Positions 11,928 to 21,156 of a stretch of 64,000 nt of DNA are shown here, piece after piece. The notes beneath the pieces are model-generated. The model saw only the letters and a program-made list of their open reading frames with translations. It was not told where the DNA came from and made no database searches. The DNA is from Planctomicrobium piriforme (GTDB lineage Bacteria > Planctomycetota > Planctomycetia > Planctomycetales > Planctomycetaceae), in the NCBI RefSeq assembly GCF_900113665.1, contig NZ_FOQD01000018.1:81932-145931 (forward strand), written 5' to 3'. Position 1 is the first letter of the stretch, and each line of letters begins with the position of its first letter. A program made the position numbers and the translations under genes.

Positions 11928-13769
11928 ATGTCTACCACCAACGGCTTCACTGAAACCCAGAAAAACTACCTGCAAGGCTTTGCGATGGGGGCCGACGTTG
12001 CCCGCAAAGTGAAAGGCTTGCCGATTCTCTCCGGCAGCTGCGGCGGGCAGAATGGAATCAACGGAACAGCGATCCAACTTGGCGCCCAGGGAGCGCAGAT
12101 TGTCGATACCGCGTCTGTCCCAGGTAGCCTCGAACGCCAGGCCCAAGACCGCTTTCTGGCGCGAGGCAAGAAACTGAGCAAGGAAGAACAGGCGAAACGC
12201 GAGAAAGACGCCCTGGGAATCTGGGATGAGATGAAACAGGCGGCCCGTGACAACGTCTTTCCCAAAGGGAATGATCTCTTCCTCTGGAAATTTCACGGAC
12301 TCTTCCATGTCACGCCGGCTCAGAACTCGTTCATGTGCCGGTTGCGGATTCCGGGCGGCGAATTGAAGAGCTGGCAATTCCGGGGCATCGCTGACCTGGC
12401 GGAGCAACATGGCGGCGGCTTTGTCGATGCCACGACGCGGGCGAACCTGCAGATCCGTGAAATCCCGGCCAACCGCGGCTGCGCCGTGCATGAAGGGCTG
12501 TGCGAACTGGGCCTGATCAACAAAGGATCAGGTGCGGACAACATTCGCAATGTGACCTCAGCCGCGACCGCAGGTTTCGATCCCCACGAATTGATCGACA
12601 CTCTGCCGCTGGCGAAGGAGATGCATCATCACATCCTGAACCACCGCGAGCTTTACGGCCTGCCGCGAAAGTTCAACATCAGTTTTGACGGCGGCGGAGC
12701 CATTGCCACTCTCGAAGATACCAATGATATCGGCTTTCAGGCGGTTCGAGTTCCTGTCGAGAAGTCATCCGTCGAACTGCCAGAAGGGGTTTACTTTCGG
12801 CTGACGCTCGGCGGAATCACTGGTCACAAAGATTTTGCCCGCGACACCGGCGTGTTACTGACGCCGGCTGAATGCATCAGGGTAGCGCATGCCATTCTGC
12901 TGGTGTTCCTGGAGAACGGCGATCGCACCGACCGGCACAAGGCCCGTTTGAAATATGTTCTGGATGACTGGGGCTTTCCCAAATTCATTGAGGCGGTGGA
13001 GAAAAAACTCGGACGACCGCTCCGTAAGGTCACAACGGACCATTACGAGTTGCCCTTCGCACCGGATCGCTGGGCTCACGTTGACGTCCATCCTCAAAAA
13101 CAGACCGATCGCTACTACATCGGACTGGTGCTCCCGGTCGGCCGCATGTCGTGCGAACAGGTTCATGCCATCGCGGACATCGCCGACAAATACGGCTCGA
13201 GCCGCATTCGATTCACGGTCTGGCAGAACCTGATCATCCCCGATATTCGGGGTGCAGACGTCGACGCCGTCAAAGCGGCCATCGAAGCGACCGGACTCGA
13301 CTGGAAAGCGTCCTCGTTTCGTGCGGGACTGGTGGCGTGTACTGGCAACGCAGGCTGCAAGTTTGCTGCGTCGAACACCAAGAGTCAGGCGATGATACTC
13401 GCCAGCTATCTCGAAGAACGGTTCGATCTCGACGTTCCGATCAACATGCATTTCACTGGCTGCCCGAACAGCTGTGCCCAGCATTTTATCGGCGACATTG
13501 GGTTTCGCGGGGCGAAGGTCGAAGTGGGTGAAGAGCTGGTCGAAGGCTATGAGATCGTGGTCGGCGGCGGCTATGCCGACAAGCAGAACATCGCCCGGCA
13601 GCTCTTCCCCAAAGTCGTCTTCGAAGAGATCCCTCCAATCGTTGAACGGCTGCTTCTGTTCTATCTGGAGAATCGCCTCGGGCTCGAAGCGTTCTCCGAC
13701 TTTGTAAACCGGCACGAGCTCGAGCAACTGCAGTCCGTGTGTGAGTTCTCGATGGCCGCGGCGTCGTAA
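11928..13769 (+). CDS. nirA: Ferredoxin-type assimilatory nitrite reductase (siroheme/[4Fe-4S])
   Basis: 613-residue member of the NirA/sulfite-reductase hemoprotein family, reducing nitrite to ammonium with six electrons. The siroheme-cluster ligands are Cys471 and Cys477 (CTGNAGC) and Cys512 and Cys516 (GCPNSC). A strong Shine-Dalgarno (GGAGGGGAG) precedes ATG 11928. The N-terminus has FTETQKNYLQGFAMG, a motif resembling the start of the next gene's product. It sits 30 bp after nasA and 30 bp before the flavoprotein, in one operon. Sulfite reduction cannot be excluded from sequence alone, but the neighbours favour nitrite. Confidence 0.92.
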   Translation: MSTTNGFTETQKNYLQGFAMGADVARKVKGLPILSGSCGGQNGINGTAIQLGAQGAQIVDTASVPGSLERQAQDRFLARGKKLSKEEQAKREKDALGIWDEMKQAARDNVFPKGNDLFLWKFHGLFHVTPAQNSFMCRLRIPGGELKSWQFRGIADLAEQHGGGFVDATTRANLQIREIPANRGCAVHEGLCELGLINKGSGADNIRNVTSAATAGFDPHELIDTLPLAKEMHHHILNHRELYGLPRKFNISFDGGGAIATLEDTNDIGFQAVRVPVEKSSVELPEGVYFRLTLGGITGHKDFARDTGVLLTPAECIRVAHAILLVFLENGDRTDRHKARLKYVLDDWGFPKFIEAVEKKLGRPLRKVTTDHYELPFAPDRWAHVDVHPQKQTDRYYIGLVLPVGRMSCEQVHAIADIADKYGSSRIRFTVWQNLIIPDIRGADVDAVKAAIEATGLDWKASSFRAGLVACTGNAGCKFAASNTKSQAMILASYLEERFDLDVPINMHFTGCPNSCAQHFIGDIGFRGAKVEVGEELVEGYEIVVGGGYADKQNIARQLFPKVVFEEIPPIVERLLLFYLENRLGLEAFSDFVNRHELEQLQSVCEFSMAAAS

Positions 13770-13799
13770 TTTGTTCCGCTTTCAGACCTGGTGTTCGTG

Positions 13800-15389
13800 A
13801 TGACTCAGCAAATTTCACTCATCCCCGAATCCGCCCCGTTTAATGAAGAGCAACGCGCCTGGCTGAACGGGTTTCTGGCAGGCTGGATCGGCCTGCAAGG
13901 GGGGGACGGCGCCAGCAGCACATCGGCCAATGCGATCACTGCCGCGCCGCAGGTGGAAGTTGAAGAAGAGTTCCCCTGGCATGATCCGGCGCTGCCGATG
14001 GAAGACCGCCTCCAGTTGGCCGAAGGCAAGCCGCTGCCGCGACAATTGATGGCGGCGATGGCTCAACTCGACTGCGGCTCTTGCGGATACGATTGCAAGC
14101 GCTACGCCGAGGCAATCGCCAACGGTGAAGAGAAAAGCCTGACGCTTTGTTCGCCCGGCGGCAAACCGACGTCCAGGAAGCTCAAGGAACTCGTCAGCCT
14201 CGGGCTGTCGTCCAACGGCCACAGCGCGAATCCCACAAATGGTGCGGCCGCCGTCGTCAAATCTGGTGAGCCAAAGTGGAATCGCAATCACCCGTTTGCG
14301 GCCAGAATCCGTCACATCCGCAATCTCAATGAAGCCGGCTCTTCCAAGCACACCTCACATGTGGAGATCGATCTCTCCGGCAGCGGGCTGACCTACGACG
14401 TCGGGGACGCGCTGGGGGTGTATCCCTGCAATTGCCCGGAGCTGGTGCAGGGAATTGTCGGCGAACTGCATGCAACGGGCGATGAACTCATTGACGTCGA
14501 TGGTCAGCAACTCACACTCAACGAAGCCCTGCGCGATCACTTCTGCCTTTCGGAAATCACCGACGAACTGATTACCAGCATGTCTGAATGTTGCGGGGAC
14601 GTCGGTGACAAGGCCCTGTTGAAACAACTGCTGGACGACGCCGATCCGATTGATGGCTGGGACGTGTTGGAACTGCTGAAATACTACTCGACAGTCCGGC
14701 TTACCGCGCAGCAGTTGACTTCCTCGCTCTCACGCTTGAAGCCGAGACTGTATTCCATCAGCAGTTCCCTGAAAGCGCACCCGGAACAGGTGCATCTCAC
14801 CGTCGGCCGAGTGCACTGGCAGTTCCAGGATCGCGGTCGCAAGGGGGTCGCGAGCACCATGTTCTCTGACCGCATGGCCCCTGGCGACTCCGTCCGGGTC
14901 TTCGTGCAGACGTCGCACGGGTTCTCCGTTCCCAAAGATCCTGACGCTCCCGCCATCATGATCGGCCCCGGCACCGGCATTGCCCCGTTCCGCGCCTTCC
15001 TCCAGGAACGCCATGCGACTCAGGCGTCCGGAAAAAACTGGCTTTTCTTCGGAGACCAGCGATCGCAGACTGACTATCTCTATCGCGACGAACTGGAATC
15101 CTTGTATGAGCAGGGCGTGCTGTCGCGGATTGACCTCGCCTTCAGCCGCGACCAGTCGGAGAAGGTCTATGTCCAGGACCGCATGCTGGAGAACGGCGCC
15201 GAGTTCTGGGCCTGGCTGGAAGCCGGTGGCCATGTGTACGTCTGCGGCGACGCCAATCGCATGGCCGTGGACGTCGACAAGGCCCTAAAAAGAATCGTCA
15301 GCGAGTTTGGCGGTCTGGGACCGTATGAAGCAGACAAATACCTCGCCCGGATGGCGAAAGACAAACGCTACTGCCGGGACGTGTATTGA
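13800..15389 (+). CDS. CysJ-like diflavin-type reductase with N-terminal [4Fe-4S] motif
   Basis: 529 residues. Cys92, Cys95, Cys99 and Cys117 (DCGSCGYDC...LC) form a probable [4Fe-4S] site where CysJ would carry its flavodoxin domain. The rest is the FAD-binding and NADPH-binding module of CysJ/CPR: RLYSISSS, GVASTMFSD, GPGTGIAPFR, VCGDANRMA and the C-terminal CRDVY. Electrons would go NADPH to FAD to Fe-S to NirA, the gene immediately upstream. ATG 13800 is preferred; GTG 13791 is in frame. The N-terminus FNEEQRAWLNGFLAG echoes NirA. Annotation pipelines usually call it sulfite reductase alpha; the context suggests service to nitrite reduction. Confidence 0.88.
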   Translation: MTQQISLIPESAPFNEEQRAWLNGFLAGWIGLQGGDGASSTSANAITAAPQVEVEEEFPWHDPALPMEDRLQLAEGKPLPRQLMAAMAQLDCGSCGYDCKRYAEAIANGEEKSLTLCSPGGKPTSRKLKELVSLGLSSNGHSANPTNGAAAVVKSGEPKWNRNHPFAARIRHIRNLNEAGSSKHTSHVEIDLSGSGLTYDVGDALGVYPCNCPELVQGIVGELHATGDELIDVDGQQLTLNEALRDHFCLSEITDELITSMSECCGDVGDKALLKQLLDDADPIDGWDVLELLKYYSTVRLTAQQLTSSLSRLKPRLYSISSSLKAHPEQVHLTVGRVHWQFQDRGRKGVASTMFSDRMAPGDSVRVFVQTSHGFSVPKDPDAPAIMIGPGTGIAPFRAFLQERHATQASGKNWLFFGDQRSQTDYLYRDELESLYEQGVLSRIDLAFSRDQSEKVYVQDRMLENGAEFWAWLEAGGHVYVCGDANRMAVDVDKALKRIVSEFGGLGPYEADKYLARMAKDKRYCRDVY

Positions 15390-15536
15390 TCACCGTTGTT
15401 GGTCTCATTAGTTCAGTTGCAAACGGCAGATCCTCAACGACGCTGTTTCCTGTTCAGGCTGGGCAGGCTTGGCTCTCAGGTTGGAATCGGTCAGCATGAG
15501 CCAATTCCCTCCCCTTCCCCTGCCTGAGAGACCAGC

Positions 15537-18224
15537 ATGAACCCCTTGCTCAGAGTGTTCGTTCTGAATTGTCTTGTCTGCTCCATTTCCTCGGCTGCGG
15601 ATGTTCAACTTTCGCCGAATGGGCCGATTCGAACTCCGCAGGCCGCTCGAGACGCCGCCAGAGCCGCGGCGAAGCCGGCTCGGGTAATCGTCGGCGACGG
15701 CGAATATGCGTTGACCGAGCCGCTGGTGCTCGGTGCGGAAGATTCACAGGTGACCTGGCTGGCTGCGCCGGGGGCAAAGCCGGTGTTCAATGCCGGCCAG
15801 GCGATCACCGGCTGGACCCGCGGCGAGGGCGGAGTCTGGAAAGCCAAAGTCCCTGAAGCCAAAGCCGGCAAATGGGACTTCGAGCAGTTGTGGGTCAACG
15901 ACCGCCGCGCGACTCGCGCCCGCACTCCTAACAAAGGCTTTTTCAACATCGCCGGGGCTGCCGGCCCGAAGGTGTTTCCTGGCGTCGAGGAAACAAAGTA
16001 TCGGGCATTCACCATCGCTCCGGAGCATTTTGAGATCCTCGAGGCGATTCCCGCGTCTCAGCGAGACGGCGCCCTCATGACCGTGATGCACGCCTGGGCC
16101 GTCGGGCAGTGCCGGATCGAGGCCCTTGATGATGCGACGCAATCGGTCCTCATCAAGGGGAAGTCGGCCTATCGATTTGTCGAGATCGAACCGGATCAGC
16201 GTTATTGGGTTGAGAACTTCGCCGCAGCACTCGATGCGCCCGGCGAGTGGTTCCTCGACAAGCAGCAAGGCGAACTGCTGTACCGCCCGCTCCCAGGCGA
16301 AGACATGACGAAAGCCGCCGTCGTTGCGCCGGTGGCGAACCAGTTCGTGGTGATGAAGAACGCCCGGGAAATTCGCTTTCAAGGGCTGAAGTTCCTGCAT
16401 GGAAATTATCTCTACCCGGCGGAAGGATTGCACGATCGGCAGGCGTCGACGCAGATCGACGGCTGCGTCGACATTGAGAACGGGACGGGCGTGCATTTCG
16501 AGAACTGCGAGATCGGCCATGCCGGACGGTACGGGGTGTACTTCAGGAACGGCTGTTCCGATTGCTCGCTGCGGCACTGTCACTTGCATGATCTCGGCGG
16601 CGGCGGCGTCCGCATCGGCGAAACGCAGCGCCCGTCGGAAGAGCGACTGAATCATCACATCGTCGTCGACGACTGCATTATCCAGCATGCCGGCCGTCTG
16701 CACCCCAGTGCGTGCGGCGTGACGCTGACGCATGCGCAGCACTGTGAGATCACGCACTGCGACATCGGCGATTTGTTCTACACTGGAGTCAGCACCGGCT
16801 GGAACTGGGGGTACGGCGAAAGCCTGTCGCGCGACAACACGGTCGAGAACAACCACATCCACCATTTGGGCTGGGCCTATCTCAGCGACATGGGCGGCTT
16901 TTACAACCTCGGAAACGCACCGGGCACTGCCGTGCGGGGGAATCACGTCCATCACATCGCCAGCCATCGTTACGGCGGCTGGGGACTGTACACCGACGAA
17001 GGGAGCACCGACGTGCTGATGGAGAACAACCTCGTCCACGACACCAGCAACAGCGGCTTTCACCAGCACTATGGGTTCCACAATCACGTCCGCAACAACA
17101 TCTTCGCTTTCGGCCAGTCGTCTCAGGTACAACGCAGCCGCAATGAATCACATTTGAGCTTCATCTTCGAACACAACATCGTCGTCTGGGATCCGGCGTC
17201 GCCGCTGTTTGATGGGGGCGAGGCCAACTGGAAGCTGAACGAAACCGCAGACAAGGGAGATCCCCGCGACCCGGCGATCTTTCGCAGCAATCTCTACTGG
17301 CCGACTGATGGCAAAACGCCGCAGTTTCTGACTAAGGCCCATTACACCTGGGATGAGTGGCGAAAGATGGGACGGGATGCCGGCAGCCTGTTCGCCGATC
17401 CAAAGTTCGAAGATCTGGCCAAGCGTGACTTCCGACTGAAGCAGGACAGTCCCGCCAGCAAGATCGGTTTCAAACCGTGGGATCTGAACGTGGCCGGCGT
17501 CAGACGGGACGGGCCGGAAGGAGCAACCTGGCGACAGCTCGCCGCGCAAGGTCATGAGTATCCCACCTGGGACGCCGAGGCCCAACCGTGGCCGGCGCCC
17601 GACTTCAAGATCGAACTGCAAACGTTTGAAAGCATCCCACCCGGCGTCATCGGCTTGCACAATGCCACCTACAACAAAGAGAACAAGGGAGAAAGCATTG
17701 GCGTCAGCGAAGAGGCGGCCTCGCCGATTCCTGTGGGAAAGGGAACAGCCGCCTCAAAGCGGAGTCTGAAGATCCAGGACGCTCCGAATCTGTCGCAAAC
17801 ATTCTGCCCGATTCTGGACGTCCCCACGAATTGGGATGCCGGCACGATGAAGGCGAGTTTCGACGCCATGGCTCAGCCTGGGGCCGACTGGTTCTTCGAA
17901 ATGCGAACCTCAGGCGGCGGAGAATACGGCGCCGGTCCGATGGTCTCGTGGAAGAACGGAGTCTTGTCCGCAGGCCTGGGGGACAAAACAAAGCTCGCCG
18001 AGATTCCACCCGGCGAATGGATCCGAGTCGCCGTCACTGCAACCACCGGCAAAGGCTCATTCGACGTCACCGTGACCCGTCAAAACGGCGCCAAGAAGGA
18101 TTTCAAGAAGATCCCCTGCAAGCCTGAGTGGAATCAGGCCCATTACCTGTTGTGGAGCGCCCTCGGCACGACCCAAACGGCATTCTTCCTCGACAACGTG
18201 AGCCTGACCCGCGAGGCGAAATAA
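15537..18224 (+). CDS. Secreted right-handed parallel beta-helix protein with C-terminal jelly-roll-like domain
   Basis: 895 residues with a signal peptide (MNPLLRVFVLNCLVCSISSA, cleavage near ADV). The opening LSPNG...TPQAARDAAR...GEYALTEPL is the usual start of pectate-lyase-like beta-helix proteins. Repeated short turns with His and Asn (NHIHHLGWAY, NHVHHIASH, NNLVHDTSNSG) span about 290-560. The C-terminal 180 residues look like a carbohydrate-binding/LamG-like sandwich. Probable role: binding or depolymerising a polysaccharide outside the cytoplasm. Substrate and catalysis are unproven. It stands alone, about 150 bp after the nitrate operon. Confidence 0.85.
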   Translation: MNPLLRVFVLNCLVCSISSAADVQLSPNGPIRTPQAARDAARAAAKPARVIVGDGEYALTEPLVLGAEDSQVTWLAAPGAKPVFNAGQAITGWTRGEGGVWKAKVPEAKAGKWDFEQLWVNDRRATRARTPNKGFFNIAGAAGPKVFPGVEETKYRAFTIAPEHFEILEAIPASQRDGALMTVMHAWAVGQCRIEALDDATQSVLIKGKSAYRFVEIEPDQRYWVENFAAALDAPGEWFLDKQQGELLYRPLPGEDMTKAAVVAPVANQFVVMKNAREIRFQGLKFLHGNYLYPAEGLHDRQASTQIDGCVDIENGTGVHFENCEIGHAGRYGVYFRNGCSDCSLRHCHLHDLGGGGVRIGETQRPSEERLNHHIVVDDCIIQHAGRLHPSACGVTLTHAQHCEITHCDIGDLFYTGVSTGWNWGYGESLSRDNTVENNHIHHLGWAYLSDMGGFYNLGNAPGTAVRGNHVHHIASHRYGGWGLYTDEGSTDVLMENNLVHDTSNSGFHQHYGFHNHVRNNIFAFGQSSQVQRSRNESHLSFIFEHNIVVWDPASPLFDGGEANWKLNETADKGDPRDPAIFRSNLYWPTDGKTPQFLTKAHYTWDEWRKMGRDAGSLFADPKFEDLAKRDFRLKQDSPASKIGFKPWDLNVAGVRRDGPEGATWRQLAAQGHEYPTWDAEAQPWPAPDFKIELQTFESIPPGVIGLHNATYNKENKGESIGVSEEAASPIPVGKGTAASKRSLKIQDAPNLSQTFCPILDVPTNWDAGTMKASFDAMAQPGADWFFEMRTSGGGEYGAGPMVSWKNGVLSAGLGDKTKLAEIPPGEWIRVAVTATTGKGSFDVTVTRQNGAKKDFKKIPCKPEWNQAHYLLWSALGTTQTAFFLDNVSLTREAK

Positions 18225-18235
18225 ACCTGAATTCC

Positions 18236-18452
18236 GTAGGGTGTGGTCAAGAACGGGACGAGCAGCGACGATTGCTCGCCCGGGCTCGCAACGGAAAATC
18301 TCAATCATCGCGACAGGCCGTCCGCAGACCCACCGGAATGGGCCGTCACTTGAAGGTGGGTCAGCGGCCGGTATTTCACAAGCGAGACCTGGAACTCTGG
18401 GCGAACGACTGACCTGCAAACACGCTTCCCTCCGGACTCGACCACACCCTAC
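18236..18452. repeat. 217-bp segment bounded by a 13-bp perfect inverted repeat
   Basis: GTAGGGTGTGGTC at 18236-18248 is exactly inverted at 18440-18452. The right arm includes the stop codon of the minus-strand LssY_C gene. The segment fills the gap between two convergent genes and has no credible ORF. It could be a small non-autonomous mobile element or a long-range hairpin; one copy only is seen here. Confidence 0.45.
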
Positions 18453-19798
18453 TCCCAGGCGACGTATCGCGGGTGAGTCCGCGAGGTCGAGAGACCGATC
18501 ACGGCGCGTTTGCCGTCGGTGAAGTAGGGATCGCCGGTCAGGTTGTGTCGGGGATGGTCTGGACCGCAAGGGCCGACGCCGCTGACGTAACCGACGGCGT
18601 TCACCCGTTCGGCCCGCAACAGGTCTTCGACAACGTAGTCGCGTGATTCGTCGACATTGGGGTCGACTCGATGCGTCGTGAGGTTCCAGACCTGAGTCGT
18701 GAACCGCACGCCAATATCGCGGCTGATCTGACCAACCCAGACCGGCAGGCCATTGAATCGCAGCGGCGTCAGCCACAATCGCAAATGCAGCCGTTCATTG
18801 ATCGAACCCCGAATTCGCTGCAGCGCCACATCCTGACTGCGCTCGAACAGATACAGCGGACTGACTGGCGAGTAACGGTATTCCTGCCCGAACAGAAAGG
18901 CGCGCGCTGTTTTCCAGCAGGTTTTCAGCGTGATCGTTTCGCATTCATCCCAGCGGGCGGTGAACGCGCTGAGTACCGTTTCGAACTCACCGATCACCGT
19001 GAGATTCACCGGGTCGCCGTGCTTTAATGCTTTGGCATTGGTCGTCGCGGCCGGCATCGCCTGCAGGCGTTTGGTCAACTCAGGCAGGTCGCACTGGACC
19101 AGATCGGACTCGGGATAAATGTCCGCAAAGTCGCGACGCAGATAGTCGGCCGAGATGCCGGGAACGGGAATGAGGAACGTCAGATCGACGGCCGGACCGC
19201 TGGGATGCTCAGCCAACCCGCTTAGTTGCGCCGACGCATCCTCCGTCCCTGCTCCGCCCGTGGAATACAAACAGACGCGGACGGTTTTGTTGCCGGCATC
19301 AAGCGTGGTGTAGATGAAACCTTCGGCGGTTTCGCCGGGCGGAATCGGCCGGAGCGGAAAGCTTTGATTTCGGAAGCATTCGTCCATGCGTCGATTCGCA
19401 CGGCCGACGGTGAACAACTTCAGCGGCGCGATGAGCAGCAGCGGCAGAAAGAACCAGGCCGCCACGCCATACGCCGACAGCCGTTTCATCACCGAAAAAT
19501 GATTGATCCCCGCCGCTTCCAGCGGCGTGTAGTAGTGCGGGTCGATATCCAGAACGTACAGCCGCAACGGGGCCGTGTGACGGTTCACAATTCGCAGATA
19601 GACCGGCTGAATACTCCGCCGACCGAGTGGAACCCCAAACAGCCGATGTCCCTCCTGAATCGACAGCACCGCCGCCGTCACCTGAGCCTGCGGAGTTTCC
19701 TGCGTCTGTTCGCGGTCAGCAAACGTCTTCAAGCCCGGCTCCGGGGCGTAGTAGATCGTGAACGCGCGTTGCAGCAAGGTCAAAAAACGATGAAACAT
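18449..19798 (-). CDS. LssY C-terminal domain membrane protein
   Basis: 449 residues. One hydrophobic segment lies near 112-132 (AWFFLPLLLIAPLKLF). From about residue 255 the sequence follows the LssY_C domain: DPVNLTVIGEFETVLSAF, then KTARAFLFGQEYRYSPVSPLYLFERSQD split over two conserved stretches, then HLRLWLTPLRFNGLPVWVGQISRDIG. In Legionella LssY belongs to a putative type I secretion gene set, but the molecular function is unknown. No secretion genes are nearby. Its start is close to, but divergent from, nothing; the next minus-strand gene ends 66 bp upstream of its start, so joint transcription is possible. Confidence 0.75.
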   Translation of the reverse strand: MFHRFLTLLQRAFTIYYAPEPGLKTFADREQTQETPQAQVTAAVLSIQEGHRLFGVPLGRRSIQPVYLRIVNRHTAPLRLYVLDIDPHYYTPLEAAGINHFSVMKRLSAYGVAAWFFLPLLLIAPLKLFTVGRANRRMDECFRNQSFPLRPIPPGETAEGFIYTTLDAGNKTVRVCLYSTGGAGTEDASAQLSGLAEHPSGPAVDLTFLIPVPGISADYLRRDFADIYPESDLVQCDLPELTKRLQAMPAATTNAKALKHGDPVNLTVIGEFETVLSAFTARWDECETITLKTCWKTARAFLFGQEYRYSPVSPLYLFERSQDVALQRIRGSINERLHLRLWLTPLRFNGLPVWVGQISRDIGVRFTTQVWNLTTHRVDPNVDESRDYVVEDLLRAERVNAVGYVSGVGPCGPDHPRHNLTGDPYFTDGKRAVIGLSTSRTHPRYVAWE

Positions 19799-19863
19799 GG
19801 CCCGCCGAATTTTGATGTGGGGTGGTTGCCGGGGGGATCATAACACGTTCGGCAAGGCCGTCG

Positions 19864-21156
19864 TCACGGCAACCGAAACGCCTGGCGGAGGTCCGCAATC
19901 GCTTTCTCCGGCATCGCCGAGACATCGCCGATGGCGCGGGCGTTGATGACGGCTTCGGCGGTCGATTCAAGGACTTCCAGCCGATCAAAGGCATCCAGAA
20001 CGCTGGAGCCAGTCACCAGGACGCCGTCGTTCTCCAGAATCGCGGCCGGAGCGGCAGGCGAGACGTAGTCCGCAATTTCTCCCGCCGCTTGAAACTGCAC
20101 CCCGTACGGTGCCCGGGCCACGTCTCGGAGAAAGACGTAACTCTCGGGGATCGTTCGGGTGTCAAACGGGGTACTGGTGACGCTGAAGGCGGTCGCATTC
20201 ACCGGGTGGGCGAACACAATTGCCTGAACCGCGGGGTGCTTCCGATAAATCGCCTGATGGGCGAAGACCGCGCGGCTAGCCTTCTTGCCGGCTTCACGGC
20301 GACCTGACTGCACCAGCACGAAATCTTCGATTCCCAACAGCTCGCGGTCCTGCTGAGTGGGAGTGATCAGGAACGAGTTATCCCCTAGCCTCGCCGAAAA
20401 GCTTCCTTCGGTACTGATCAACAGGCGTTGCCGGCACCCGCGCCGCACGAACTCGCTCAACTGTCGCCGCAGTTCTTTCTCCGGCGGGTGAGCGGATGTC
20501 GGCTCGAAAGAATCGAGGGCCACATGACGGCTATGCGCCAGTTCGAGTTGGGAATCCGAAAGCGACCGCACGCGGCCCAGCAACCGTCCTTTGATGATCG
20601 TCTTGGCGGCGAATTCAAACGCTTCGAATCGCTGAAACGCATGCGCACACGATTCCCCCGCGATGACGACGCCGTGGTTCTCCAGAATGACGCTGTCGCA
20701 ACCCGCTGCAAAGCTTGCAGCGATGTTCTTCCCGAGTTCCTCACTGCCTGGCAAGGCATAGGGGGCGAAGCCGACCCGACCGCAGACGGAATGCGCCTGA
20801 TGAAACAGTCGCGTATCAGGCGTTTGGCGGCAGATGCTAAATGCCACCAGCGCCACCGGGTGGGCATGGACGATCGCCCGAACGTCAGGCCGGGCCGCGT
20901 AGGTCGCCAGATGAAATGGAAATTCGGAACTGGGGGGATGCGGGCCGTCGACCGTGCCGTCGGAGCGGACGCAGACGATGTCGTTTCGGGTGAGGCTCCC
21001 TTTGTCGACTCGCGAGGGAGTGATCCAGATGTCGCCATTTTCGTCGCGGATCGACAGGTTTCCGCCCGAAGTGGTGGTCATGCGGTAGCGATAGATGCGG
21101 TCCATCGTCTGCATGAGTTCATCGCGGGGATGTATGAGCTGCTGTCTGGTGATCAT
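19864..21156 (-). CDS. Tandem class II aldolase/adducin protein; second half lacks metal ligands
   Basis: 430 residues made of two aldolase_II domains. Domain 1 (about 8-200) keeps the zinc set Glu78, His97, His99 and His161 (SSE, HAHP, ENHG) and the GGNLSIR phosphate/substrate loop. Domain 2 (about 228-425) keeps the fold motifs but has VFAHP (first His replaced by Phe315), END instead of ENH (Asp377) and no matching Glu. It is therefore probably a non-catalytic partner domain. The family includes fuculose/rhamnulose-phosphate aldolases and pentulose-phosphate epimerases; the substrate cannot be assigned. Confidence 0.85.
   Translation of the reverse strand: MITRQQLIHPRDELMQTMDRIYRYRMTTTSGGNLSIRDENGDIWITPSRVDKGSLTRNDIVCVRSDGTVDGPHPPSSEFPFHLATYAARPDVRAIVHAHPVALVAFSICRQTPDTRLFHQAHSVCGRVGFAPYALPGSEELGKNIAASFAAGCDSVILENHGVVIAGESCAHAFQRFEAFEFAAKTIIKGRLLGRVRSLSDSQLELAHSRHVALDSFEPTSAHPPEKELRRQLSEFVRRGCRQRLLISTEGSFSARLGDNSFLITPTQQDRELLGIEDFVLVQSGRREAGKKASRAVFAHQAIYRKHPAVQAIVFAHPVNATAFSVTSTPFDTRTIPESYVFLRDVARAPYGVQFQAAGEIADYVSPAAPAAILENDGVLVTGSSVLDAFDRLEVLESTAEAVINARAIGDVSAMPEKAIADLRQAFRLP

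Noticed and set aside
15744..17132. 462-codon open frame on the minus strand
   Set aside because: Lies entirely opposite the beta-helix gene, whose signal peptide and family motifs are clear. The opposite frame is an effect of high GC.
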